From the NCBI GenBank assembly GCA_950295325.1, contig OX485805.1:20881501-20945500 (forward strand): a DNA stretch of 64,000 bases, given 5' to 3'. Shown in pieces: positions 1 to 10,422 of this stretch. This DNA comes from Polytrichum commune. Its lineage: Eukaryota > Streptophyta > Polytrichopsida > Polytrichales > Polytrichaceae. How positions within the stretch are numbered: position 1 is the first letter of the stretch; each line of letters begins with the position of its first letter. The position numbers were made by a program, and so were the translations under genes. The notes beneath the pieces are model-generated. The model did not search any database. It was not told the DNA's origin and saw nothing but the letters and a program-made list of their open reading frames with translations.

Positions 1-115
1 TACGGTTGCTACACAGATGAATAAACAAATTCTAAGTTATGTGATATGATTTTGACTCAAGGTAATTTGCATGAGTAAAGAAGCAAATAGTTCGTGAAGA
101 CAACCTAATTGCACA
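1..115 (-). repeat. Dispersed repeat arm, inverted relative to 12786-12920
   Basis: Read on the minus strand, this stretch matches 12786-12920: shared words are GTTGTCTTCACGAAC, a GCTTCTT..ATGCAA..TTAC block, and GTAGCAACC at the outer end. A third copy lies at 48785-48895. The two outer arms face each other across the Ty3 element, so they may be terminal repeats of an older element into which the retrotransposon inserted. The left arm may extend beyond the window. No coding potential is visible. Confidence 0.5.
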
Positions 116-600
116 CATCCATGTCAAAGAGTTGTCCACTTGGATGAGCGACCGACGACGTGTTGGGTCGTTGGGATGAAGAAGTGGATGATAAATTACA
201 AATGAATCGATTCATTCATCCGAGTCACACCAAGTAGTTAACCAAATGTAATCGGTGTTCGTTGATTGAGAAAACGCCATTGGGTTTGGATGAGACCGCC
301 CCTCTTCTTATGTGGATTACAAGAGCCACAAGGGCCTATTCCTTGTTTGTTTCCAACATGCCCAAGTGTACGGCCTTTGATTTAGGTCCCTCCACGACTC
401 CGTGGGCTGATGACATGTGGCGAGATTTGAACACTTTGGCATCACTTTTTCCATCCACGTCACCGAGGGCCAAGGCCCTCATAAGGCCCTTCAAAGGTGA
501 AGTACGATTTTTGGAAGTTGGGGAATACAATAGGCACCTCATCACAAGCCCTCTAAATCCACATAATACCATGCTTACACTAGGACCACCGACTGGTCCA
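116..600. other. Gene-free stretch, older repeat DNA
   Basis: The plus-strand open frame at 262-624 has no recognisable motif, starts without context and ends inside the terminal repeat of the small element at 601-829, so I do not call it a gene. Nothing else is recognisable here. Confidence 0.4.
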
Positions 601-829
601 CACTACACCGTTTATGTTATTTAGTGTTACCTACTATTTGGAATTACACAATGCAATAACTCCTTAATGTAGAGTCCAAGTTTTACTAGCAAAGGTTATA
701 TAGGTTGTTCATATAGTATAGATATAAATGGGTTTTTTTTGGCAGAATATTACATTTCTTCAATAAATAGTTATAGCACCATGCAACTTTGAATAGAAAG
801 TGACATTGGATACCATAAACGGTGTAGTG
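601..829. mobile_element. CACTA-like MITE, 229 bp
   Basis: The left end (601-630) starts CACTACACCGTTTATG and the right end (800-829) is its imperfect inverted complement ending CGGTGTAGTG, giving 30-bp terminal inverted repeats. The CACTA start fits the CACTA/EnSpm superfamily. The 3 bp on each side (CCA and GGA) do not match, so no target duplication is confirmed. The interior is AT-rich and noncoding. Related ends recur at about 16, 26.3, 29.9, 43.1, 51.8 and 55.7 kb. Confidence 0.6.
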
Positions 830-1276
830 GGAGGGTTTCCATTTTGATAGGAGTTTTTGTCTTTTATGCACTAGCAAAACTGCAATACACTACATCCGAT
901 GAGGCTAATGTGAGTAGGACAACAAATCCTTACTGGTAGCAATAAAATTTGGGAAGAGATCAACGTTCTCTATCAAGAGGGACTCGTTTTACAACAAAGG
1001 ACCAACGACTAGCCCTAGTGTGGGCATGGTATTAGTTATCAACAACACTAAGGGGCGTTTTAGATTATTGGGGGGGGGGGGGGTGTCACGGTTCAAGAAC
1101 ATAGGGACCAATTCGAAGCAATTTGAGACAATTTGACCCCTTGAACTAACCCTACTTTCCAAATTGGTTCTCCAAAAACATTATCTCTCCTTCGAGATTC
1201 ACCTCTTGGTTCAAATCATTGGTGTTCCCCTCCAAAATGATGCCATGTAGCATACACCTCACTTTGCCTCCTCTTG
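830..1276. other. Gene-free stretch before the retrotransposon
   Basis: No gene or clear repeat was recognised. It includes a homopolymer of about 14 G near 1070-1083. Confidence 0.4.
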
Positions 1277-1982
1277 GTCTTTGTGAGCCCAAAAGGGTGC
1301 CCACATTTAGTCTTAGACCCTTGAAACGTTAGTTGATGCACTTTGAAGTAGCATGTTACTTCACAAAAATATAAAAAGAGTGAAATGTTAGTCTTAGAAG
1401 TACCATGTTGTAAGAAGCTAGGATGTGAGTTGTTATTGTGTTTTTACCTTCGGAAGGATTTGAGTGAATGAGGATAGGTAAGGAGAACTTGGATTGAGTA
1501 GTTAGTGAGTAGGCTAGTACAAATGGATGGAGACAACCAAAGTGACTCAAGAGGCAAGTGCATTCGAATTGGGATGAATGGAGGATCACATGGAGCGCAC
1601 AAGTGGACCACCTCATCATGGCCACTTAATGGGGAAGGCCCAAGGAAGAATGCAAGGTGGAGGATAAGCAAATTCTCAAAGCACCAATCAAATCACGAGT
1701 TAAGCATCGTGGTTTGAATTAAGTGGTGAGCGACGATTTGGGAAAGTAAGGGGAGAAAGTTATGGCGGCGGAAAGCGAAGGAGGCTAAGTTTGGGTTGAA
1801 GCATCCCAAGTTTGGTAAAGTGTGGTAGGTAGAAAGCCAAGGCTAGTTAAATGTTCGAATTAGGATCCTTGTTGATCATTTGAGGAAGGAAGGCTTAGAA
1901 GATAGGATTGGCGCCTACTAAGTAGGAGGAAATCTCAAGGGCTTATCGTGAGCCTTGAGGGTGCTCACCCCCTCAAGCTTAC

Positions 1983-1989
1983 TATATAA
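1983..1989 (+). promoter_or_regulatory. Candidate TATA box of the LTR promoter
   Basis: TATATAA follows a CT-rich, CACC-containing stretch and precedes a pyrimidine-rich stretch (TTCCCTCACTCATCC) typical of plant transcription starts. This would put the RNA start near 2015. The same site occurs in the 3' LTR at 11185-11191. Called by motif only. Confidence 0.55.
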
Positions 1990-2746
1990 TCCCTCATTCT
2001 TCCCTCACTCATCCTCTCTTTCCTTTGTGCTCCAAGGCACCCCACGAGTTATAAGTGTGGGTGTGGGAAGTCATATTGGAGCACATGTGTGTGCTTAGTT
2101 TTTAGTTTGAGAGCCAAGACTTGTTAGCCTTGAAGAGGGCTTGACCTCTTGATAGAATTAGTGTTGACGTGAAGGATTTTAAAGTTAATTCATGATTCCA
2201 ATTTGTGGTACTTAAAGTTCATGTTTTGAATACACGTGGTTGCAAGTTCCATGTTTAAGAGTTGAGCACTTGATGTTGTGATGAGTGCAAAAATATACTT
2301 GTGTGGATTAGTTAGTCTTAGTGAAGTTAGGAAATTCTCTCTCCCCCTCTCCTCTCTAGGATTTTAGGATTTTAGGATTAGAGAAGAATTGTGTGATTAG
2401 AAAGGGGTTGTTAGTAGAATTAGGGAAATTAGGTAGGAAGATTAGTTAAGGGCTTGAATAATTAGTGAGGTAGTTGGGGATTACAACTACAAAGTTGTGG
2501 GTTCATGAAGGAGCTGGGTTTATGAAGGAGCTAGGTTTATGTAATTAGAAAGTAAAGAGATGGGTTCATGAAGGAGCTTAGTAGATAGCCTACCTAATTA
2601 GCTCATAGACAAGTAGTTAGTTACATTATGCTAGTTAGTGTTATGGTGGCTTTCACAAGTAAATGTATTTGAGATTGACTATAGAGAATAGTGTTTTTTT
2701 TAACACTTGCATCCTCTCTTTAAAAATAAACCACGTGCACAAATTA

Positions 2747-2824
2747 ATGGAGAATGTGGAGCACTCTCGCGATGGCAAGACAAAGGAAGCAAAGACCAAA
2801 GGTGCGAGGGAGAGATTGACATAA
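2747..2824 (+). other. Short frame matching the N-terminus of the LTR mini-protein
   Basis: This frame has 25 codons, begins MENVEHSRDGK and ends in TAA. Its first 21 residues align with the start of the 56-aa frame at 61695-61865 (begins MEKMNDPNKGK); both end the shared part with KGAR, and several identical residues use different codons. In the solo LTR the frame continues straight into the conserved core. Here 159 nt (53 codons, frame kept) separate the two parts and contain two in-frame TAA stops at 2822 and 2831. The insert may be spliced out, or the N-terminal part may be decaying. The copy in the 3' LTR is at 11949-12026. Confidence 0.5.
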
Positions 2825-2857
2825 GTCACATAAGTATTTCTTAATACTCAAAGGCTT

Positions 2858-3070
2858 ATGTACGGTATGGAGACACCAAGTGAGACCTCTTATAGTAGCG
2901 ATACGGAATACACAAGTGATAGTTCAAGTGGTAGTATAGAGTCAACGGCACGGACTCCATTTAGGAGAGGGATATCCTTAAGGGCTTGTGTAGCTAAAGC
3001 GGCCGGATGGACGTTAGAAGCAAACAAAGACAAAATAGCACCCGAGCATAAGGAGGTTAAAATAATATAG
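2858..3070 (+). CDS. LTR-encoded conserved mini-protein (70 aa), unknown function
   Basis: I do not recognise this protein. Residues 1-36 are Ser/Thr-rich and acidic. Residues 38-54 carry the core GISLRACVAKAAGWTLE, followed by a charged tail rich in Lys and Glu. The core is shared with the 56-aa frame in the solo LTR (61758-61808): 15 of 17 residues are identical, and 11 of those 15 codons differ only synonymously, a pattern expected from selection on the protein. The frame lies in the 3' part of the 5' LTR, in the presumed leader of the genomic RNA upstream of gag-pol. It is in frame with the short frame at 2747-2824. It might be a regulatory peptide or packaging factor, but that is a guess. 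No signal peptide or membrane segment is visible. Confidence 0.55.
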   Translation: MYGMETPSETSYSSDTEYTSDSSSGSIESTARTPFRRGISLRACVAKAAGWTLEANKDKIAPEHKEVKII

Positions 3071-3273
3071 TTAACTTGTGCATTCTCCACATACGTATTG
3101 AAATTGTACATTGAGTTGTTAAAAGTGAAATTCCAGTTAAATCCAAGACCACTTGAAGGGTGAACCTTGCACTATGGACTCATCCAAGTCCAAATCCAAT
3201 ACCGCGGAGGAATGTAAGCCCAAACCCACTACTCGGACTACGGACGCTTAAGGGTGGGGGGTTTGGCCTCACA

Positions 3274-4182
3274 TAATTGGTGCGTCCGCCGGGAGCGAAG
3301 CGGAAGGTAGTTACAAGACTTGGAGGCGACTAGGAGACTTGGAGGCAACTAGGAAAAATTGGAGACACAAACTTGAGAGAAGGGAAGGAGCACCCGAAAC
3401 TCGGTAAGTATTCTCTCTTTGGGTTACATTTGAATTCATTGTATTTCAACTATTCCTTGGAATGAATTGCATTGTCAATTACGCAAATTCATTTTTGAGG
3501 AAGGAGCGCGGCGAAGGTACGTCCTCAACGTTTTTGGGGATTTGCTAAGAACTTAAAAAGAACCTATAACCGAGTAGCTCATTAAAACATTAGAGGGTAA
3601 ATTCACCTTAGGACATTGAACTTTGACACTCACCTCGGGGTGAGTCTCAAAGTTTTAGGAGTTGTCATTTCATGCTCTAGATTAAATTAATATTTCACAA
3701 AGTTTATGGTGTTGTTACATTGAGTCACGATTGAGGGGAGTGCTAACTCACAGGGGGATGCGATTGCTCAAGGTATGTTTATTTCTTCAAAGTGAACTCA
3801 TTAACTAATTAAGGAATGCCTTTTGTACTCGTGATTGTTGTTATCCGTTGTAGAGGGTAATTCCCGAATTGTGGATGGTGTGAGAAGTTGAAGGGTGAAG
3901 CCTCGACTTTTAACATAATCTACTCGGAAGGTCACCCCCTCACAATCGGTATTGTGGTGAGTGTTAATTTGCGGGAAGGTGCGGAGGTGATGCTCCGACT
4001 TAACCAAAAAATTAACATGAACATGCCTATCCCCTATTGGGATTCTTTCACCTAAGTGGGCTTGCAGGTTCTTTTCCTCACCTCCTAAAAAAATTATAAC
4101 CACACCAAGACAAGTGAAAATATTAAGAGGGGAATTGCTAGGATTATGTGTGGTCAAGTGAGGGTCGATCGATTCTTATGGA
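3274..4182 (+). other. Untranslated leader of the retrotransposon
   Basis: This is 909 nt between the 5' LTR and the gag-pol start. It begins with the primer-binding site and shows no convincing frame. With the transcribed part of the LTR, the leader would be about 2.1 kb, long for a retrotransposon. A dimerisation or packaging signal would be expected here but is not identifiable by eye. Confidence 0.6.
3278..3295 (+). other. Primer-binding site
   Basis: TGGTGCGTCCGCCGGGAG starts 4 nt after the LTR end. TGG complements the CCA tail of a tRNA, and the position is correct for minus-strand priming. I cannot name the tRNA with confidence; the GC-rich complement resembles an acceptor/T-arm end. 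Confidence 0.7.
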
Positions 4183-7100
4183 ATGCAAGGTAGGACTCGC
4201 TCACAAAAACCAAGTTTGATAGTAGGACTAGAGAAATCTACTCGAAAGAGGCGGTCTTCTAAAATCAGTGATAGATTAGAACAAGATAATGTTAGAATAG
4301 AGAGTTGTTTGAACGTCGAACCTAGGACTAGGTCAATTCTAGACACCTTAGAACTTGGAGCTCAACTTGAAGAGGAGATCACTCCCTCCAAATTGAGTGG
4401 TGAAACTTCTTCGGAAAATTACACACTTAGAGAAGAATTCCCGGTAGAAGTTGATAGGGGATTGTTGAATAGTTCACCGGTCACCATGGCCGAGGAACGG
4501 GGGATGGATCCACCACCCATACCCCCAATTCCGCCCATACCTCCTATACCTCCAATAGACCCATTGGTTAGGCCAAGAGGCCTACCAATTGTGGTTCCAC
4601 AAAATTTAGCGGCGATGGATATGCCATCTCATCTCCCTAAATTTTATGGGACCAAGGATGAGGACCCCTCTCGGCACATGGAACGGTATATCGAACGGTT
4701 GGCTAGCTTCCTCATAACCGACCCGGGTTATTGGTTAGTGTGGTTTCCTACCACTCTAGAGGGGGAAGCCTATGAATGGTATCGGGATCATGCCGAGGGA
4801 CATTTTAGGGGATGGGAACAATTACAAAGGGAGTTTCTTAACGAATTTAGGCCGGAAGTGGGTCAAAGTACCGCATTAAGGGCATTGTCGTCATTGAAGC
4901 AAGGAAGGGAGGAAGAAATTTCGGCTTACATTAGGAGGTTTGATTTAGTGTGCACTAGATTTGTGGGTACCATGCTCAACGACGACACGCTAAAGCAATT
5001 TTTCATTCAAGGGTTTTTTAAGTCCGGAACTATTAGGGGTGTTCTAGAAAGGAATCCCTTGACCTTGGCGGATGCCAAGCGTGCGGCTAGAGATATTGAA
5101 AACTTGGATAAAGATCACGAAAGGCTATGGAGAAGGGAGGATGAATTGATCCCACAATTCATCCCCATACGCCCTAGGGTGGTAGCGATAGAACCCGCTA
5201 AGTATGAGAACCAAATTCCATATGCCATTGTGGACACCGGTCCCCGACCTTTAGCGGTTAGGGAACCGGCACCTCTTTTGGCACTACCGGCCCCTAGAAC
5301 GGATCCACACTTGGAGGAGGTTGAGAGAAGACTAGGTGCTAGCCAACTAGGATTCCAAGAGGCTATGATAAAACAAATGCAAAGCCTCACGGATCAAATG
5401 TCATTAATGATCCGGAGTCAACAACCGGGGCCTCCACCCCCGGTTGAGTCGGGTAGGCATTCTTCCGGATTATGGTGTGTCCAATGTGGCCAACCGGGCC
5501 ACACGCGTCAATTTTGTAGAAGTGGACAAAACCGTGACCAAAGACGAAACGGTAACCCACCTCAACAAAATCAACGAGGTCAAGCGCCACCTCACTATGG
5601 AAATGGAAGCAATAGAGGACCACAACCTAGAGGGCAAGGTGGCCAAAATTTAGAGAAGAAGGAATTTCATCCCTTTTGTGGAAGGTGGCACGCTCAAGGA
5701 CAATGTTGGTCCGAAGGTCAAGAGTTTAATTGTAGCAATTGTGGAGGAAGTCATCCCTCGGATACGTGTCGCCAACCGGACAAAATAATTAATGTCCCTT
5801 ACCCGGTGGCTAATCCACAACAACAAGCAAGGGATAATATGCGAGGTGCTAGGCCACAAGGAGTACCGGCCAATGAACTTAGGCCACCTAACTTATACTA
5901 TGACCATAGTAATGCTAGGCAAACTTTTCATCCACCGGCGGGCTTGCAAACTACAACCGGTTACATTCCAATACAAAATAGACAAGGAGTTCCACCTAAT
6001 GGTAGTAACGGGAGACAAGCGCCTCCAACGGATCCGGGACCATCTAACTCCCAAGATGTTAGGTTCATGGATGGAGTGTTGGAGGCCACATGTGATGACA
6101 TGCTTCCTCTCCCAACGAGAATTGGAGAGGAGCAAAGTCAATGGCCTCCTCACACCAATGCTATTACATATGAGTTAGTGAAGGGTAAGGGTGTGGTTGA
6201 AGAAGCACCTGCACTAGCGGTAACTACTAGGGCTAGGAGAGGGGATGCCCCGTTGGAGGTAGGAATAGGAGAGCAAGGAAATTACTCTTCGGATGAAGAG
6301 ATTAATCTCTCCGAGTTGGATAGGGTAGCTAGAAGAGCTACTAAGGATGTGGAGAGGGAAAATATAATTTTACAAGATAGGGAGAGGACTAATGCGGTAC
6401 ATGACTTGGATAATAGCGATGTGGGTGAATGGGAAGGACCGGGGGTTCCCGTAGACGAATTCGACGTAGTGGGTAATTCTAAGGTGGAAAGATCTACCGG
6501 GTACGACTTGTGGGCGGACCTTAGTACACTCAAGGCGGATATTACTTTCGGCCAACTATTGGAAATTTCACCCACGGCAAGGAAAACATTAAAGGAGGGA
6601 ATGCCGGTACACAAGAGGATGAGGAAGGTGAAAGCTAAAATAGCCGCTAGGATCCAATCACAAGGTGGAAGAGACGTGAAAGCTATAGAAATAGAAGTTG
6701 TTATAGTAGATAAGGTGGTTCCTAATGTGCTAGTCGACGGAGGGAGTAGTCTAAATATACTACCGGAGGATACTATGAAAAAATTGGGACTTGGACTCAC
6801 GGGGCCTTCACCTTTGGTCATAAATATGGCAAATCAAAGTTCGACTACGCCTTTGGGGATGATCAAGGATTGTAGAATGACTACGGGAGGTGAGGAGTAC
6901 TTGGTCACCTTCCATGTCATTAAAATGCACTCCAACAAGGACACCTTCCCCATTTTGCTAGATAGGCCTTGGTTGCGGATGGCGAATGCTATGGTCAATT
7001 GGGGTGGACCTAAACCATCCATCACTTATGGTCCGGAGGGTAATAGGGTCATAGTGTCCATTGGTTCATTAGAAGGATGGATGAAGAAGGAGATGTATTT

Positions 7101-10100
7101 GCCATTGGAGAAGGAAATTGATGACTTAAACGAGAATGAGATTGGCAAGGCATTGGTGGGAGTCGTCCATCCCGAAGGTCAAAGGGTTGTTATAGATTCG
7201 GGCTCGGGAAGTCTAGGTCCTAATTTTTACAATTATGGGGATAATGGGGATTATGCCCAATGGCTAAGGGAGTACCCCGAGTCCGAGGTTGATGTAATGG
7301 TTACATTTCACCAAGTAGGCTTAGGGAGTGAATTTCCTAGTGTTAGTTTAGGAGAGGGCTCATTGTTGGAGCCATGTGAGGTGCTCACCGAGGAAGAGTG
7401 GGTTAGCGGTGGGTTAACACCTTGGGTAGATGACGTGGAAGAGGGTGAGGTTAGTTTAATTCATGTAGATGGGACTCAAGAGGAGGATGTGATTATTGAG
7501 TCATCAAAATTGGAGGAGCCTTTACATTTCAAGACCACGTCTACGGGGATAGTTGTAGGTCAAGATGTGAAAGATTACCCCAATGTGCCTTCCGATTGGT
7601 ATCGGAACAAAGAGGAACAAGCACATGTGTCGGAAGCGGATTGGCGGTACGTGGATGTGAAATTAAAGAATGGAAAAACCCGACAAATGAAGATGGGCTC
7701 CAAATTGGGGGAGAAAGAGGTTAGGGAGTATAGCAATTTGGTGGATGAGTTTAGTGATACTTTTGCATGGTCCTACGATGAGCTTAAGGGAATTCCTAGG
7801 GAAATGGTAGAGCACCGGATTCCTTTAATTCCGGGGGCGAGGCCAATTAGACAAAAGGAGAGGAGGATGAATCCTCAATTGCAATTGTTGGTGAAAGCGG
7901 AATTGGAAAGGTTATTGAAGGCCGGGTTTATCAAGCCGGTGGAAATCACGGATTGGGTTTCTCCTATGGTCTTAGTAAAGAAAAAAAATGGGAAATTAAG
8001 GGTTTGTGTCGACTATAGGAAATTGAATTCGTGCACACAAAAGGATCACTTCCCCTTACCTTTTATCACCTTGTTGCTTGAGGAGGTTGGAGGTCATTCG
8101 CGATATACCTTGATGGATGGGTATGCGGGTTATAATCAAATTTCCATAGCCCTCCAATATATCCATAAAACGGCTTTTACTACACCTTGGGGTACTTTTG
8201 TGTGGGTAGTGATACCATTTGGGTTATGTAATGCCCCGGCTACTTTCCAACGATTAGTAATGTATATCTTCACCGACTTGTTGTTCAAATCCATGACCGT
8301 CTTTGTGGACGATTTTAGCACACAAAGTAATGTGGATGATCACCTACATTGTGTTAGGGAGGCATTGGTTAGGTGTAGGAAGATGAGGTTAGCATTGAAC
8401 CCGGATAAGACATTTTTGGGAGTGAATAAGGGAGTGTTGTTGGGTTATGTTGTTAGTGAGAAAGGTAGAGAACCCGATCCGGATAAGATTGCGGCCATAA
8501 GCGACTTGGCAACTCCAACCAATTCCAGGGGGATCTCTAAGTTGTTAGGACATGTGGGATGGTACCGGGAACTTATTCCTAATTTTTCAAAGATAGCGGT
8601 GCCCATTACCCATTTGCTCAAAAAGGATGTCAAATTCGAGTGGACGGATGCTTGTCAAAAAGCCTTTGAGGAATTGCGGGATAGGTTGAGCACCTATCCG
8701 GTGTTGATACCACCCAATTGGGGTAAACCTTTTCACGTCTATTGTGATGCTAGTAATGTGGCAATAGGGAGTGCGCTTTGTCAAGCAACGGGAGAAAAAG
8801 AGAAGGATCAACCTATAGCTTATGCGAGTAAGCAATTGACCCCCGCCGAAAGAAACTACTCTACAACGGAGAGGGAGTGCCTAGCCATGGTGTTTTCCGT
8901 TAAAAAGTTTAGGCATTACCTCATGTGCAACCCGGTTGTATTTTTTGTTGACCACATGGCTATCAAGTATCTAATTAACAAGGCGGAGTTAAGTGGTAGG
9001 TTAGCTAGGTGGGTTTTGTTATTAGAAGAATTCGACTACACGGTGGAATATAAACCGGGTCGTATGCATTTACAAGCGGACCACTTGTCTAGGTTGTCGG
9101 AGGAGATAGGAAAAAATCCGGTAAATGATATGTTAGTAGATGATAGCCTCTTTGTGGTCACTTCTACACCGGAGTGGTATGCGGGCATAGTGGAATTTCT
9201 AACAACCCACAAGTTGCCCAAAGAGTGGACAAAAGAAGAGAGAAGGAAGGTGAGGGTAAATAGTAGGCAATTTGTTGTAGTGGGCCATAGGTTGTTTAGA
9301 AGGGGGTCCGATGGTATTTTACGACGATGCGTGTCAAAAACGGAGGTTGAAGCGATTTTAATCGCTTGCCACGATAGCGCTTGCGGCGGTCACTTCTCGG
9401 GTCAACTCACCGGGCAAAAAATACTTAGAGCGGGCTACTTTTGGCCTACACTATTTAAGGACGCCCATGACTATGTAAGGAAATGCGACGCTTGCCAACG
9501 GTATGCCCGAAACGACCTTAGAATGGAGATGCCTTTACATGTATCATTACCCTTAATTCCTTTCGAAAAATGGGGCATCGACTATGTGGGTGAGGTCCAT
9601 CCCCAATCTTCAAAAGGAATGAAATATATTGTGGTGGCAACCGAGTACCTCACCAAGTGGGCGGAAGCCAAAGCGGTGAAGACCGACACGGCGGAACACG
9701 CGGCAACATTTATGTACGAAAACATAATTTCGCGGTTCGGGGTGCCGAAGATCCTAGTAAGCGATAGGGGTACTCACTTTTTGAATGACTTGATTCGAGA
9801 GATGACAGAGAAATTTAAAATTGATCACCGGAAGACTACTCCCTACCACCCACAAACCAATGGACAAACGGAAAGGGTTAACGGAATTTTGGTGGGTATA
9901 CTACGCAAGACGGTTATAGACTCGAAGCGGGATTGGGATACGAAACTAACGGCGGCACTTTGGGCATACCGTACAACCTATAAGGTAACTACGCGTGCTA
10001 CACCATTTTCCTTAGTCTATGGTCTTGAAGCGACACTACCAATCGAATATGAAGTCGAGTCACTTAGGGTGGCCGTGAGTACGAGACTTACCGAAAGTCA

Positions 10101-10422
10101 ATCCTTACGAAATCGACTAACCGATTTGGAAGCACTTGACGAAGGGAGGAGAATGGCGGCTCAACATATTGAGGCAATCCAAAGAAGGAGAAACATTACT
10201 TTCGACAAACGACATAAGAGAAGGGCCCTAACACCGGGAATGATGGTCATGATTCAAGACGCACGAAAGCTTGAATTTCCGGCGAAATTCAATGCGGTAT
10301 GGTTAGGACCTTACCTTGTCTATGAGGTCTTTCCTAATAATTCAATTCAATTGGAAACGTTGAATGGTGAGCTCTTTCCTACCCGTACATCGGGAAGTAG
10401 ATGTAAGGAGTACCGAGCTTGA
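4183..10422 (+). CDS. gag-pol: Gag-Pol polyprotein of a Ty3 retrotransposon (2079 aa)
   Basis: It encodes the capsid and the enzymes for reverse transcription and integration in one uninterrupted frame. Retrotransposon Gag domain: about 165-300, including the WFPTTLEGEAYEWY segment. Zinc knuckles: a CX2CX4HX4C at 432-445 and a shorter CX2CX3HX4C at 517-529. Aspartic protease: D852 in VLVDGGSS. Reverse transcriptase: about 1225-1400, with D1277 (VDYRKLN) and the catalytic pair D1376-D1377 in FVDDF. RNase H: D1522, E1563, D1590. Integrase: zinc-binding H1730, H1737, C1768, C1771, and catalytic D1800, D1861, E1897 (35 residues between the last two, DD35E), then a GPY-type end near 2040. A Pro-Ile repeat (PPIPPIPPIPP) precedes the Gag domain. 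There is no second RNase H, env-like frame or chromodomain. All key residues are present, so the enzymes look functional. The first ATG of the frame is used; no Gag/Pol frameshift or stop is seen, so relative levels must be set another way. Confidence 0.96.
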   Translation: MQGRTRSQKPSLIVGLEKSTRKRRSSKISDRLEQDNVRIESCLNVEPRTRSILDTLELGAQLEEEITPSKLSGETSSENYTLREEFPVEVDRGLLNSSPVTMAEERGMDPPPIPPIPPIPPIPPIDPLVRPRGLPIVVPQNLAAMDMPSHLPKFYGTKDEDPSRHMERYIERLASFLITDPGYWLVWFPTTLEGEAYEWYRDHAEGHFRGWEQLQREFLNEFRPEVGQSTALRALSSLKQGREEEISAYIRRFDLVCTRFVGTMLNDDTLKQFFIQGFFKSGTIRGVLERNPLTLADAKRAARDIENLDKDHERLWRREDELIPQFIPIRPRVVAIEPAKYENQIPYAIVDTGPRPLAVREPAPLLALPAPRTDPHLEEVERRLGASQLGFQEAMIKQMQSLTDQMSLMIRSQQPGPPPPVESGRHSSGLWCVQCGQPGHTRQFCRSGQNRDQRRNGNPPQQNQRGQAPPHYGNGSNRGPQPRGQGGQNLEKKEFHPFCGRWHAQGQCWSEGQEFNCSNCGGSHPSDTCRQPDKIINVPYPVANPQQQARDNMRGARPQGVPANELRPPNLYYDHSNARQTFHPPAGLQTTTGYIPIQNRQGVPPNGSNGRQAPPTDPGPSNSQDVRFMDGVLEATCDDMLPLPTRIGEEQSQWPPHTNAITYELVKGKGVVEEAPALAVTTRARRGDAPLEVGIGEQGNYSSDEEINLSELDRVARRATKDVERENIILQDRERTNAVHDLDNSDVGEWEGPGVPVDEFDVVGNSKVERSTGYDLWADLSTLKADITFGQLLEISPTARKTLKEGMPVHKRMRKVKAKIAARIQSQGGRDVKAIEIEVVIVDKVVPNVLVDGGSSLNILPEDTMKKLGLGLTGPSPLVINMANQSSTTPLGMIKDCRMTTGGEEYLVTFHVIKMHSNKDTFPILLDRPWLRMANAMVNWGGPKPSITYGPEGNRVIVSIGSLEGWMKKEMYLPLEKEIDDLNENEIGKALVGVVHPEGQRVVIDSGSGSLGPNFYNYGDNGDYAQWLREYPESEVDVMVTFHQVGLGSEFPSVSLGEGSLLEPCEVLTEEEWVSGGLTPWVDDVEEGEVSLIHVDGTQEEDVIIESSKLEEPLHFKTTSTGIVVGQDVKDYPNVPSDWYRNKEEQAHVSEADWRYVDVKLKNGKTRQMKMGSKLGEKEVREYSNLVDEFSDTFAWSYDELKGIPREMVEHRIPLIPGARPIRQKERRMNPQLQLLVKAELERLLKAGFIKPVEITDWVSPMVLVKKKNGKLRVCVDYRKLNSCTQKDHFPLPFITLLLEEVGGHSRYTLMDGYAGYNQISIALQYIHKTAFTTPWGTFVWVVIPFGLCNAPATFQRLVMYIFTDLLFKSMTVFVDDFSTQSNVDDHLHCVREALVRCRKMRLALNPDKTFLGVNKGVLLGYVVSEKGREPDPDKIAAISDLATPTNSRGISKLLGHVGWYRELIPNFSKIAVPITHLLKKDVKFEWTDACQKAFEELRDRLSTYPVLIPPNWGKPFHVYCDASNVAIGSALCQATGEKEKDQPIAYASKQLTPAERNYSTTERECLAMVFSVKKFRHYLMCNPVVFFVDHMAIKYLINKAELSGRLARWVLLLEEFDYTVEYKPGRMHLQADHLSRLSEEIGKNPVNDMLVDDSLFVVTSTPEWYAGIVEFLTTHKLPKEWTKEERRKVRVNSRQFVVVGHRLFRRGSDGILRRCVSKTEVEAILIACHDSACGGHFSGQLTGQKILRAGYFWPTLFKDAHDYVRKCDACQRYARNDLRMEMPLHVSLPLIPFEKWGIDYVGEVHPQSSKGMKYIVVATEYLTKWAEAKAVKTDTAEHAATFMYENIISRFGVPKILVSDRGTHFLNDLIREMTEKFKIDHRKTTPYHPQTNGQTERVNGILVGILRKTVIDSKRDWDTKLTAALWAYRTTYKVTTRATPFSLVYGLEATLPIEYEVESLRVAVSTRLTESQSLRNRLTDLEALDEGRRMAAQHIEAIQRRRNITFDKRHKRRALTPGMMVMIQDARKLEFPAKFNAVWLGPYLVYEVFPNNSIQLETLNGELFPTRTSGSRCKEYRA

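Larger units (their letters stand above)
1282..3273 (+). repeat. 5' LTR
   Basis: It begins TGTGAGCCCAAA and ends GTTTGGCCTCACA, so the usual TG..CA ends are extended into inverted repeats of roughly 12 bp. The same ends occur in the related LTRs at 56852 and 60311. It carries a TATA-like site at 1983-1989, a possible AATAAA polyadenylation signal at 2725-2730 and small open frames at 2747-2824 and 2858-3070. If AATAAA marks the end of the R region, these frames lie in U5. Reverse-strand frames and the 70-codon frame at 1505-1717 show no conservation in the related LTRs and are not called. Confidence 0.95.

Noticed and set aside
262..624. 120-codon plus-strand frame
   Set aside because: It has no recognisable motif and its end lies inside the terminal repeat of a MITE.
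1505..1717. 70-codon frame in the 5' LTR and the two reverse-strand frames beside it
   Set aside because: They are present in both LTRs only because these are near-identical. I saw no matching frame in the diverged solo LTR, unlike the mini-protein.
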